64,000 nucleotides of DNA, taken from contig JAAMEZ010000033.1 of the NCBI GenBank assembly GCA_013322215.1, positions 162,763 through 226,762 on the forward strand, given 5' to 3'. The position numbers were made by a program, and so were the translations under genes. Of this stretch, positions 38,480 through 46,619 are shown in pieces. Numbering within the stretch: the stretch's first letter is position 1; each line of letters starts with the position of its first letter. The notes under the pieces were generated by a model. The model had not been told where the DNA came from and ran no database searches. It was given only the letters and a program-made list of their open reading frames with translations. This stretch comes from Martinezella rhizogenes. Lineage in GTDB: Bacteria; Pseudomonadota; Alphaproteobacteria; Rhizobiales; Rhizobiaceae.

Positions 38480-39577
38480 TTATTGGCCTGTCGTGACCTT
38501 TGTCCACAGGCGCGTTGCCACGCGCTGCGTTTTCGAGTCCCATGGGGTCAACGTGTACAGCTTCTCGCGGACCGCATCGGTCGGGTAGACGGCCGGATCC
38601 TCCAGCACGTCTTTGCTCACGAACTGCTGCGATGCCTTGTTGCCATTGGCATAGGCGGTGAAGTTGCTCGCCTTGGCGATGACTTCCGGCCTCATGATGT
38701 AGTTGAGGAAGATATGCGCCTCCTCGACATGCGGCGCATCGGCCGGGATCGCCATGACGTCGAACCACATCTGCGCGCCCTTCGTCGGGATCGAATAGCT
38801 GATGTTGACGCCGTTCTTGGCTTCGGTCGCACGATTGCGGGCCTGCAGCACATCGCCGGAATAGCCGAAGGCGATGCAGATATCGCCGTTTGCGAGCGCA
38901 TTGATATATTCCGAGGAGTGGAACTTGCGAACGAAGGGGCGGATCGCGGTCAGGAGATCCTCGGCCTTCTTGAAGTCTTCCTGCTTGGTCGAATTCGGGT
39001 CGAGACCCAGATAACGCAGGGCAGCGGGAATGACGTCCGTCGGCGAATCCAGCACGTAGATACCGCAATCCTTGAATTTGGCCGCCAGCGCGGGATCGAA
39101 GATCACGTTGATATCAGGTGCCGCATCGGTGCCGAGGATCTGCTTCACCTTGTCGACATTGTAGCCGACGCCGCTGGTACCCCACATATAGTCGATGGCG
39201 TACTGGTTGCCGGGATCGTAGGTGGCGATGCGCTGCTGCACCGTATCCCACATGTTGGAGATGTTCGGCAGCTTGGACTTGTCCAGCTTCTGGAAGACGC
39301 CGGCCTTGATCTGGCGTTGCAGAAAATAGGCCGTCGGGACGACAATGTCATAGCCGGTCTTGCCAGCCAGCAGCTTGGTTTCCAGCGTTTCGTTCTGGTC
39401 GAAGGTGTCGTAGACGACCTTGATGCCGGTTTCCTTGGTGAAATCCGCCAGGATCGAATTATCGATATAATCCGACCAGTTATAGATGTTGACGACCTTG
39501 TCTTCCGCCTGAGCGACCGTCGCCAGCGAAACGACCGCGAAAGCCGTTGCTGCAAGCCGTGCGAACATGGACTTCAT
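38480..39577 (-). CDS. potF: polyamine ABC transporter substrate-binding protein PotF
   Basis: A 365-residue periplasmic binding protein of the PotD/PotF class. Signal peptide of about 24 residues (FARLAATAFAVVSLATVAQA, then EDKV). The mature N terminus VVNIYNWSDYIDNSILADFT (28-47) is the family landmark, as are YDIVVPTAYFLQRQIKAG and YMWGTSGVGYN. AGGAGAG precedes ATG 39577. It binds putrescine or spermidine in the periplasm. First gene of potFGHI. Confidence 0.92.
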   Translation of the reverse strand: MKSMFARLAATAFAVVSLATVAQAEDKVVNIYNWSDYIDNSILADFTKETGIKVVYDTFDQNETLETKLLAGKTGYDIVVPTAYFLQRQIKAGVFQKLDKSKLPNISNMWDTVQQRIATYDPGNQYAIDYMWGTSGVGYNVDKVKQILGTDAAPDINVIFDPALAAKFKDCGIYVLDSPTDVIPAALRYLGLDPNSTKQEDFKKAEDLLTAIRPFVRKFHSSEYINALANGDICIAFGYSGDVLQARNRATEAKNGVNISYSIPTKGAQMWFDVMAIPADAPHVEEAHIFLNYIMRPEVIAKASNFTAYANGNKASQQFVSKDVLEDPAVYPTDAVREKLYTLTPWDSKTQRVATRLWTKVTTGQ

Positions 39578-39910
39578 AGTCTCTCCTGTTTTGTTCAAGG
39601 GCATCCAGGCGATACCCAACCCTCTGTTTTTCCCGTTAGACTAGAAAGGAAATCGGAAGGCGACAAGGGAAAAAGCAAGTCTGCGCGAGCTTTAGCGGTT
39701 TTACCCGAAAACGATCGATCGCCCCCGCAAAATGGCGCCCGACAAGAGACAATGCCGTCCGCACGCAATTGTGAACTAAAGGCCCGCTTCGCGCGTGAAT
39801 GCGGAAACCGGCTTTGCTAACATCGAGCAGTTCTCTTCCGCGAACATTTTCAAACCTGTTTCGCCATCCTGCCCAGCGGGCAAACTCAAACCCATCATCG
39901 GGGGTTCATC
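39578..39910. promoter_or_regulatory. divergent intergenic region, potF and aldo/keto reductase
   Basis: 333 bases between two divergent genes. I see no gene, no clear operator and only scattered short A/T tracts. Both promoters must lie here by position. Confidence 0.5.
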
Positions 39911-40909
39911 ATGCAGTATCAGAAATTCGGCAATACCGGTCTCAGCGTCTCGCGCCTGTGCCTGGGCACGATGACGTTCGGCCTGCAGATCGAGCAGGAA
40001 GACATCGCCCATGCCATCCTCGACAAGGCGGCCGATGCCGGCGTCAACTTCATCGACACGGCCGACGTCTATCCGCTCGGCGGCGGCGAGCAGCTTGCAG
40101 GCCGCACCGAGGAGATCGTCGGTGGCTGGCTGAAGGGCAAGCGCGACCGCTTTATCGTCGCAACCAAGGCCGTCGGAAAAGTCGGCCCGTCTCCCTGGGA
40201 TCAAGGGGCATCGCGCAAGCACCTTCTCGATGCGATCGACGCTTCGCTGCGGCGTCTCGGCACGGATTATGTCGACCTTTACCAGCTGCATTCGGACGAT
40301 CGCGAAACGCCAATCGACGAGACATTGGAGGCACTCGATGTCATCGTGCGCTCAGGCAAGGCCCGCTATGTCGGCGTGTCAAACTTCCTCGCCTACCGTC
40401 TGGCATTAGCGCTCGGCCGGGCCGATTTTCTGCGGACCGCCCGCTTCGTCTCCGTGCAGCCGCGCTACAATCTGCTGTTCCGCCAGATCGAGCGCGAACT
40501 GCTTCCCTTGGCCGAAGAGCAGCGCATCGCCGTCATCCCCTACAACCCGATCGCCGGCGGCCTTCTCACCGGCAAGCACAAACATGACCAGGCCCCGACC
40601 GAAGGCCGCTTCAGCACGCAGCTGCGCAGCGCCGGCACCAACTATCTGCAGCGTTATTGGCACGAACGCGAATTCGCGACGATCGAAAAGCTGCGCGGCA
40701 TTGCCGAAGAGGCCGGGCAGTCGCTCACCAAGCTTGCCGTCGCCTGGGTGGCCGCCAATCCGGTCATCACCTCAGCCATCATAGGCGCCAGCCGCCCCGA
40801 TCAGCTGACGGATACGCTGGCCGCCATCGACCTGAAGCTCGATCCAGAGCTGAAGGCGAAGCTTGACGAAGCCACAGTCGAATATCGCTGGGGCGACGCG
40901 GCTCGGTGA
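39911..40909 (+). CDS. aldo/keto reductase
   Basis: A 332-residue AKR of the YajO/YghZ-like group. Family marks: GLSVSRLCLGTMTFG (10-24), the catalytic Tyr and Asp in FIDTADVYPLGGGEQ (about 49-63), Lys in IVATKAVGKVG, His in YQLHSDD, and the NADPH-site sequence SAIIGASRPDQLTD (about 285-298). It reduces carbonyl compounds with NADPH; the substrate is unknown. A hairpin at 40918-40944 separates it from the convergent LysR gene. Confidence 0.88.
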   Translation: MQYQKFGNTGLSVSRLCLGTMTFGLQIEQEDIAHAILDKAADAGVNFIDTADVYPLGGGEQLAGRTEEIVGGWLKGKRDRFIVATKAVGKVGPSPWDQGASRKHLLDAIDASLRRLGTDYVDLYQLHSDDRETPIDETLEALDVIVRSGKARYVGVSNFLAYRLALALGRADFLRTARFVSVQPRYNLLFRQIERELLPLAEEQRIAVIPYNPIAGGLLTGKHKHDQAPTEGRFSTQLRSAGTNYLQRYWHEREFATIEKLRGIAEEAGQSLTKLAVAWVAANPVITSAIIGASRPDQLTDTLAAIDLKLDPELKAKLDEATVEYRWGDAAR

Positions 40910-40917
40910 AGAAGCAC

Positions 40918-40944
40918 GAACCGGCGGTCGATTGCCGCCGGTTC
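40918..40944. terminator. bidirectional terminator, aldo/keto reductase and LysR genes
   Basis: GAACCGGCGG (40918-40927) pairs with CCGCCGGTTC (40935-40944), loop seven bases; on the plus strand TTTCAC follows. It fills the 37-base gap between two convergent genes. Confidence 0.75.
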
Positions 40945-40946
40945 TT

Positions 40947-41819
40947 TCACAGATAAGTCGGACGCTTGCCGGCAAAGAGCTCGGCATGGCTCTTCAACAG
41001 TTTGGTCATGCGGTCGACCACGGTGCGGATTTCCCGGCGATGGCGGTCGGCATTGTTCATGACGATCCATTGCCGGTGGCGCAGCTCCGGAATTTCCTCG
41101 CCGACCCGCTCCAGCCGCGGCTCCTGATCTCCGACGAAGCAGGGCAGAACGGCAATGCCGGATCCGGCGAGCACCAGATCGTGCAGCGAGCGCGGGCGAC
41201 TGACCGTGAAGGCGATTTCCTCGCGCTTGTTCTGGTGCGGCCAGCGCAGATAGGCCGAGATCGCTTCTTCCTCCGCGACTGCGATCCAGCGCTGCGGGCC
41301 TGAAAAGCGCATGTTGCGGGCCTGATAGGCAGCATAGGCGACATCGCCGGTCTTGATGGCGGCGAGATTGGTTTCCTCCGGCTCGAAGGCGCGGATGCCG
41401 ATATCGCTTTCACGATGGGCAAGGCTGGCACGGCGCTCGCCGAGCTGCAGGTCGATGCGGAACCCGTCACGCTCAGAACAGATTGTCGGCATGTTCTGAC
41501 TGAGCAGCCAGCCGACCCAGGTGCCGGCGGCGATGCGGACGACGGACATGCCCCGGGTATCCCGCTGCCAGCTATCAACCTTGCGGGCAGCAGCTTCCAT
41601 CTCCAGCAACTGGTCGAACAAGGCCTGGCCGTCATCCGTCAGCGCATAGCCCGCCTGGCTGCGCTCGAACAGCGGGCGTCCGATCTGCCCTTCCAGCTCC
41701 AGCATGCGACGGCCGATCGTCGCCGGACTGAGGCCGCTGGAAGCGACGGCGCCGGTCAAGCCGCCGCCACGGGCGACATCGAGAAAAAGCTGATAGGAAT
41801 CCCAGGTCGTGTTTTTCAT
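40947..41819 (-). CDS. LysR-family transcriptional regulator
   Basis: A 290-residue LysR protein: HTH at about 6-62 (DSYQLFLDVARGGGLTGAVA, LSPATIGRRMLELEGQIGRP) and an effector domain that includes the RESDIGIRAFEP motif (about 134-145). It diverges from a small gene at 41908 across 88 AT-rich bases, so that gene may be its target. The distinct AT-rich promoter stretch includes AGCC-N6-GGCT at 41834-41847. Confidence 0.87.
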   Translation of the reverse strand: MKNTTWDSYQLFLDVARGGGLTGAVASSGLSPATIGRRMLELEGQIGRPLFERSQAGYALTDDGQALFDQLLEMEAAARKVDSWQRDTRGMSVVRIAAGTWVGWLLSQNMPTICSERDGFRIDLQLGERRASLAHRESDIGIRAFEPEETNLAAIKTGDVAYAAYQARNMRFSGPQRWIAVAEEEAISAYLRWPHQNKREEIAFTVSRPRSLHDLVLAGSGIAVLPCFVGDQEPRLERVGEEIPELRHRQWIVMNNADRHRREIRTVVDRMTKLLKSHAELFAGKRPTYL

Positions 41820-41907
41820 AATTGAAAAACATAAGCCGATAATGGCTATTTATAAAGCAAATTCCGATGTGTAGTTGAAGGGATGCCTCACAGGAAGGAG
41901 ACATCTC

Positions 41908-42165
41908 ATGATGGACAGCATGGCCCTGGCGAAAGCCATGGAAATACAGAGCCTGGCGCGCGAAGAACAATGGCGCCGTAGCGAGGATCTGTTTTATCTC
42001 GACAATGCGCGGGACCCCTCACCCTTCTTTCAATGGCTCGGGCGAATGTTTGCCGCGACACGCAGCCGCTACCGGGCAATGAAAAAGGCGGATCGGCCGA
42101 AAATCGGCCGATCCGCCTGCGGTAGCAACAACAGCTGCGGTCAGGCCGCCTGCTCGCGCATGTAA
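41908..42165 (+). CDS. small hypothetical protein divergent from LysR gene
   Basis: An 85-residue protein with an excellent ribosome site (AAGGAG, 8 bases before ATG 41908). It is helical, with EIQSLAREEQWRRSEDLFYL and PSPFFQWLGRMFAATRSRYR, and no signal peptide. The last 25 or so codons run through the terminator hairpin of the convergent chemoreceptor gene and overlap its 3' end by 25 bases, so the true C terminus may be less constrained. The N-terminal 60 residues look real; function unknown. Confidence 0.5.
   Translation: MMDSMALAKAMEIQSLAREEQWRRSEDLFYLDNARDPSPFFQWLGRMFAATRSRYRAMKKADRPKIGRSACGSNNSCGQAACSRM
42087..42117 (-). terminator. intrinsic terminator of the chemoreceptor gene
   Basis: GGCGGATCGGCCGA (42087-42100) pairs perfectly with TCGGCCGATCCGCC (42104-42117), three-base loop; on the minus strand five T follow (42086-42082). 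It lies 24 bases past the chemoreceptor stop and inside the small gene on the other strand. Confidence 0.9.
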
Positions 42166-44678
42166 TTCGCGCTGTAGCCGGCCTCAATCTTGAACTGCAG
42201 GATAAGATGCAGCAGGGCATCCGCCTCGGTTGAGAGTTCGCGGCTGGCTGCCGTGGTTTCCTCTACCATGCCGGCATTCTGCTGTGTCATCTGGTCCATG
42301 TGATTGACCGAGGAGTTGACCTCCTGCAGCGCGCTGGCCTGATCGTGGCTGGCGCGGGCGATCATTTCCACATGGTGGCTGATCGTCACGATCTGGCTGC
42401 TGATCCGTGCGAGCACCGAACCGGCCTCCTGCACGAACTGAGAACCGGAATTGACTTCCTCGGTCGACTTGTTGATGAGCCCCTTGATTTCCTTGGCCGC
42501 AGCGGCCGAACGCTGTGCGAGTTCGCGCACTTCCATGGCGACGACCGCAAAGCCCTTGCCGGCGTCGCCGGCGCGAGCGGCTTCGATACCGGCATTGAGC
42601 GCGAGAAGGTTGGTCTGGAAAGCGATCTCGTCGATGACGCCAATGATCTGCTCGATCTGGCGGGAGGCGTCTTCGATGCGTCCCATCGCGTCAATGGCAT
42701 TGCCGACGACGACGGAACTGTCATCGGCGCTGCGCTTGGCTTCGCGCACGATCGCATCCGCGTCCTTGGCGCGCTCGGCGGACGAGCGAACGGTGACGGT
42801 GATCTCGTCGACGGCGGCGGCGGTCTGCTCCAGCGATGCGGCCTGCTGCTCCGTGCGCTTCGACAGATCCTCGGCTGACGCCGCCATCTGCGCGCCGTTG
42901 CTCTGGATCATCTCGACATTGCTGCGGACCTGGCTCAGCGTCTCCTGCAGGCGCGACAGCGAACTGTTGAAGTCCTGCCGCAGCTGTTCGAGGCGGCCGA
43001 TGAAAGGCGTGTCGATCGTCGCGGAGATATCACCCTGGGCCAAGCGCTCGAGACCGGCGGCAAGCTCGCTGACGGCATAGTCGATCTGACGGTCGAGTTC
43101 GCGCTTTTCGTCGTCGTTGCGCTGGCGCTCATGCTCTGCGGCAGCACGCTCCTCGTCGCTCTGCTCCTCGATACGGATCTTCGAAATGGCGTTTTCCTTG
43201 AAGATGCCGAGGGCACGGGCCATGTCGCCGATTTCGTCCCGGCGCTGCTCGCCGGAGATCGAGGTCTCCAGCATGCCATCGGCGATGCGTCGCATGGCGG
43301 CGGTGATCTGGCCGATCGGGCGCTGGAGGGTCAGCACGAGGGCGATGCCGCCGGCGACCGAGAGGATGATGCCGAGGGCGGTTGCCAGGATGGATATGGA
43401 ATTTGCCTGGTTGCGCTCGCTGCCGGCGCTCTGCTTCTGCGTTTCGGCGAAGGCGGTCAGCTGACCCCAGACCTGATCGAGCTGCTGGCGGGCGCTGGCA
43501 TATTCGCCGATTCGCTGGTTGATAGTATCGACCAGCTTGCCGCCGGCGTCATCCATGGATTTGATGGCCGGACGAATGGCCGTGTCGATGTCGCCGGCAA
43601 AATCCATGCTCTTGGCACTCTGGTTCAGCGTGTCGATATCGCCGCCGAGCTTGGAGACTTCCTGGCGCAGGCGGACGAGATTGTCCTTATTCGTATTGGC
43701 GTTGAAATCGGCCAGCACGAGCTGCAGCGAATAGATCGAGTCTTCAAGGCGGCGCGTGTCCTGCAGGACCGAATTGGTCTGTGCGACGCGGGCATCGAGC
43801 GACACGAAGGTCGTGGTCGCCTGGCGCATCATCTGCGTCGCCGCCAGCTGCGTATAGGTCGAGGTCTGACGGAAGCGCGACAGCAGCCGGCTGATATTGG
43901 TAATCGTGTCGTCGGTCGGGACATCTGTACTTTCGGTGAAGGCGGCGAGATCCTTGATCGTGCCTACCAGCGATTGGACGACGCTCTTCTGGTTCTGCGG
44001 CAGGGCAAGGTCGATGGAGCGTTGCGCCTTGTTCAGATCCGTCAAACGATCCTTCAGAAGCTTGACCTTGTCAGCCGGCGTCGCGGCCTTGTTGAAGTCT
44101 TCGGCAACAGAGGCCAGCATATCGCCGCCCTTCAGCAGGCGGTCGGCGGAGCGGAGCGTGGAGGTTGCATCCGCCTGATCCTGGCGCATCCGGTCTTCCA
44201 GCTGCTGGCTATTGAAATTGACGTTGAAACGGGCACTGATCAATACCCGCTGCGCGTCGTCTATCGTCTTGCGGAGCGAGAGTTCCTGTTCATGCAGTGA
44301 CCAAAGCCTGCCGACGAGATTGGACATGTCAGCGGTCTTTGCTATCGCGTCAGTCAAATTGTCGCGACCGTCCGCATCTGCGCCGAGCTGGCCGAGAGTC
44401 GCGTTCAGCACCCCCTGCTGCGACTTGATGTCCTCATAGAGCTTGTCGCGCTGCTGTGTGTTGGTGATGCGCAGGAAGTCATCCATGGAACCGTAGAGGT
44501 TCTTGAACCCGGTCAGGGACTGCAGGACGCTGTTGGAAATCTCCATGCGGCCCTGAAGCAGGCCCGACGCATAAAGCCCGGTGAGACCTACGGCGGAAAT
44601 GCTGATGACGAACGGCAGGACGAATATCAGAACCTTCGTCTTGATGTTGAAACGCGACAATATCTTGTCAATGAACAT
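42141..44678 (-). CDS. methyl-accepting chemotaxis protein with large helical periplasmic domain
   Basis: An 845-residue chemoreceptor. TM1 at about 14-37 (KVLIFVLPFVISISAVGLTG), a periplasmic domain of about 390 residues that reads as long Gln/Asp/Leu-rich helices, TM2 at about 430-450 (ISILATALGIILSVAGGIAL), HAMP at about 452-510, then a second HAMP-like stretch and the signalling hairpin with DEIAFQTNLLALNAGIEAAR and AGDAGKGFAVVAMEVRELAQ. No CheR/CheB pentapeptide is seen at the C terminus. The sensor is far bigger than usual four-helix bundles and may match the S. meliloti McpZ type. The ligand is unknown. Confidence 0.92.
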   Translation of the reverse strand: MFIDKILSRFNIKTKVLIFVLPFVISISAVGLTGLYASGLLQGRMEISNSVLQSLTGFKNLYGSMDDFLRITNTQQRDKLYEDIKSQQGVLNATLGQLGADADGRDNLTDAIAKTADMSNLVGRLWSLHEQELSLRKTIDDAQRVLISARFNVNFNSQQLEDRMRQDQADATSTLRSADRLLKGGDMLASVAEDFNKAATPADKVKLLKDRLTDLNKAQRSIDLALPQNQKSVVQSLVGTIKDLAAFTESTDVPTDDTITNISRLLSRFRQTSTYTQLAATQMMRQATTTFVSLDARVAQTNSVLQDTRRLEDSIYSLQLVLADFNANTNKDNLVRLRQEVSKLGGDIDTLNQSAKSMDFAGDIDTAIRPAIKSMDDAGGKLVDTINQRIGEYASARQQLDQVWGQLTAFAETQKQSAGSERNQANSISILATALGIILSVAGGIALVLTLQRPIGQITAAMRRIADGMLETSISGEQRRDEIGDMARALGIFKENAISKIRIEEQSDEERAAAEHERQRNDDEKRELDRQIDYAVSELAAGLERLAQGDISATIDTPFIGRLEQLRQDFNSSLSRLQETLSQVRSNVEMIQSNGAQMAASAEDLSKRTEQQAASLEQTAAAVDEITVTVRSSAERAKDADAIVREAKRSADDSSVVVGNAIDAMGRIEDASRQIEQIIGVIDEIAFQTNLLALNAGIEAARAGDAGKGFAVVAMEVRELAQRSAAAAKEIKGLINKSTEEVNSGSQFVQEAGSVLARISSQIVTISHHVEMIARASHDQASALQEVNSSVNHMDQMTQQNAGMVEETTAASRELSTEADALLHLILQFKIEAGYSANYMREQAA

Positions 44679-45002
44679 TTTGGCCCAGACCTCTCACACA
44701 CCGCTCCCCCGTCGACGCAGCCTCAGCGCTGACCGGATGTATAACCATCGTTCTTGAAATATCTGCAGGCGGGGTTCCCGAGTATAAGTCAGGAAGCAAT
44801 CATTGCTTCGGCTCTAGCTTGCAGTAGAGCACCCCAAGAAATCGATTGGGATTGTCGGTGTGATTAATTAATTTTCAGATAAGGGTGTTGTGCCACCCAC
44901 AACATACAACCAAACGCTGAAAAACGTATGAGGATACCTATTCCATTGCGCGAGCCAAGGCGGCCGCTTAGCCACGGCGAAGAACGATGAAAGCGGCCGA
45001 AA
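44679..45002. promoter_or_regulatory. upstream region of the chemoreceptor gene
   Basis: 324 bases without a gene. It holds two perfect small palindromes: GAAGCAA-TCA-TTGCTTC (44793-44809) and TGTTGTG-CCACC-CACAACA (44886-44904). Both are typical in size for operators of dimeric regulators. The chemoreceptor promoter must lie here by position. Confidence 0.5.
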
Positions 45003-45146
45003 TCAGAAGCCGCGTACAGTAAGGTAGGCGATGCAAGCGGCTGTAACGCCGGTCGCCAACATCAACAGTCTGGCCGCCAAAAGCTTGGCATTGTCACGGG
45101 TCTGAGCAATTGCAATGGCGCGAGCGCGACGCTGTGTTCTGTTCAT
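45003..45146 (-). CDS. small single-pass membrane protein, hypothetical
   Basis: A 47-residue protein: basic N terminus (MNRTQRRARAIAIAQTRDNA) and one hydrophobic helix (LLAARLLMLATGVTAACIAY, about 22-41). The size and layout fit a small membrane protein. The ribosome site is poor (GGGAATATACTC before ATG 45146), and a longer in-frame start would add Cys-rich, atypical sequence, so I keep the short form. No function can be assigned. Confidence 0.45.
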   Translation of the reverse strand: MNRTQRRARAIAIAQTRDNAKLLAARLLMLATGVTAACIAYLTVRGF

Positions 45147-45300
45147 GAGTATATTCCCATTTTCGCACTGACACGATAACCGGCAAATGGTGCTTTCGGC
45201 AACTGCCAATGTATTCACTAATAATGTAGGAAAGGAAAACGCGAGAAACAGAGGCGGGTTCCATTTTCCCGGGGCGCCGGCAAGCCGCTGAAATGGCAGC

Positions 45301-46482
45301 TCAAGCAGCTTCGCCCGCCACATGGCCCGAGGCCCATGCCCATTGAAAATTGTAACCGCCGAGCCAACCGGTCACGTCGACGCATTCGCCGATAAAGAAA
45401 AGACCGGGAACGGTTTTCACCTGCATCGTCTTCGAATCGAGACAGGACGTGTCGATGCCGCCCAGCGTCACCTCGGCGGTGCGATAACCTTCCGAGCCAG
45501 AGGGCTTGACCGGCCAGGACTGGATGGCTGCCGCGAGCTGCTGCAGGCGCTTGTCGGATAGATCGGCCATATTGCCGGAGATGCCCTCACTCTCGACAAT
45601 ATGCTGCGCCAGCCGCTTCGGCAGGCTTTCCGCAAGCGCCGTCTGCGCCGATTGCCGGCCATTCACTTGCTTGGCTTTCTTCAGAAGTGCGAAAATGTCG
45701 ATATCGGGCTCGATCACGACGGTAATGTCGTCCCCTTCCCGCCAATAGGAGGAAATCTGCAGAATGGCGGGGCCGCTGAGGCCGCGATGGGTAAAGAGCA
45801 GGGCTTCGCGGAAAGCCGTCTTGCCGTGCCGGATCTCGGCGGGTGCGGCAATGCCCGACAAGGGCGCCAGCCGCTGGAGCGATTGCGGATCGAGCGTCAG
45901 CGGCACGAGACCCGGCCGGGTTTCGACCAAGGGCAAGCCGAATTGCTCGGCGATGCGGTAGGCAAAGCCTGTGGCCCCCATCTTGGGGATCGACTTGCCG
46001 CCCGTGGCAACAACCAGCGAGGATGCTTCGAAGGCGCCTTCGGATGTGCTGACACGATAGCCGTCCGCCCTCGGCTCAACGCCGCTGATCTCCGTTCGCA
46101 GTCGCAGTTGCGCACCGGCTGCGCGCATCTCGTCCGTCAGCATGCGGATGATATCCTTGGCGCTATCATCGCAGAAGAGCTGGCCGAGCGTCTTCTCATG
46201 CCACGCAATGCCATGGCGCTCGACCATGGCGATAAAATCCTGGGGCGTGAAGCGCGCGAGCGCCGATTTGGCGAAATGCGGATTGGCGGAAAGGAAGTTC
46301 TTCGGGCCGGCGTTGATGTTGGTGAAATTGCAGCGGCCGCCGCCGGAAATGCGGATCTTCTCGCCTGGTGCAGCGGCATGATCGAGCATAAGGACGGACC
46401 GTCCACGCTGGCCGGCGCGGATGGCGCACATCATGCCTGCCGCACCCGCACCGAGGACGATCACATCATATCTGCCGGTCAC
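45301..46482 (-). CDS. HI0933/BaiN-family FAD-dependent oxidoreductase
   Basis: A 393-residue flavoprotein with GAGAAGMMCAIRAGQRG (11-27), the family-specific KIRISGGGRCNFTN (about 42-55), VVATGGKSIPKMGATGFAY (about 154-172) and a C-terminal FFIGECVDVTGWLGGYNFQW segment. This family (also called YhiN) is uncharacterised in most bacteria; some relatives reduce bile-acid intermediates. It diverges from puuA by 137 bases, and might be linked to it only by position. Confidence 0.88.
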   Translation of the reverse strand: MTGRYDVIVLGAGAAGMMCAIRAGQRGRSVLMLDHAAAPGEKIRISGGGRCNFTNINAGPKNFLSANPHFAKSALARFTPQDFIAMVERHGIAWHEKTLGQLFCDDSAKDIIRMLTDEMRAAGAQLRLRTEISGVEPRADGYRVSTSEGAFEASSLVVATGGKSIPKMGATGFAYRIAEQFGLPLVETRPGLVPLTLDPQSLQRLAPLSGIAAPAEIRHGKTAFREALLFTHRGLSGPAILQISSYWREGDDITVVIEPDIDIFALLKKAKQVNGRQSAQTALAESLPKRLAQHIVESEGISGNMADLSDKRLQQLAAAIQSWPVKPSGSEGYRTAEVTLGGIDTSCLDSKTMQVKTVPGLFFIGECVDVTGWLGGYNFQWAWASGHVAGEAA

Positions 46483-46619
46483 GCTTCAGCCCTTTATTCT
46501 TCACCGCGCTCTGTCGTCATTTTTCCATCATACGGCGAAAGTCCGAGCGGTTTTCCCCCTCGCCAATTGGCAAACTGCAGTTATGATGCACTCACCGATC
46601 AACCCAAATACGGTGTTTT

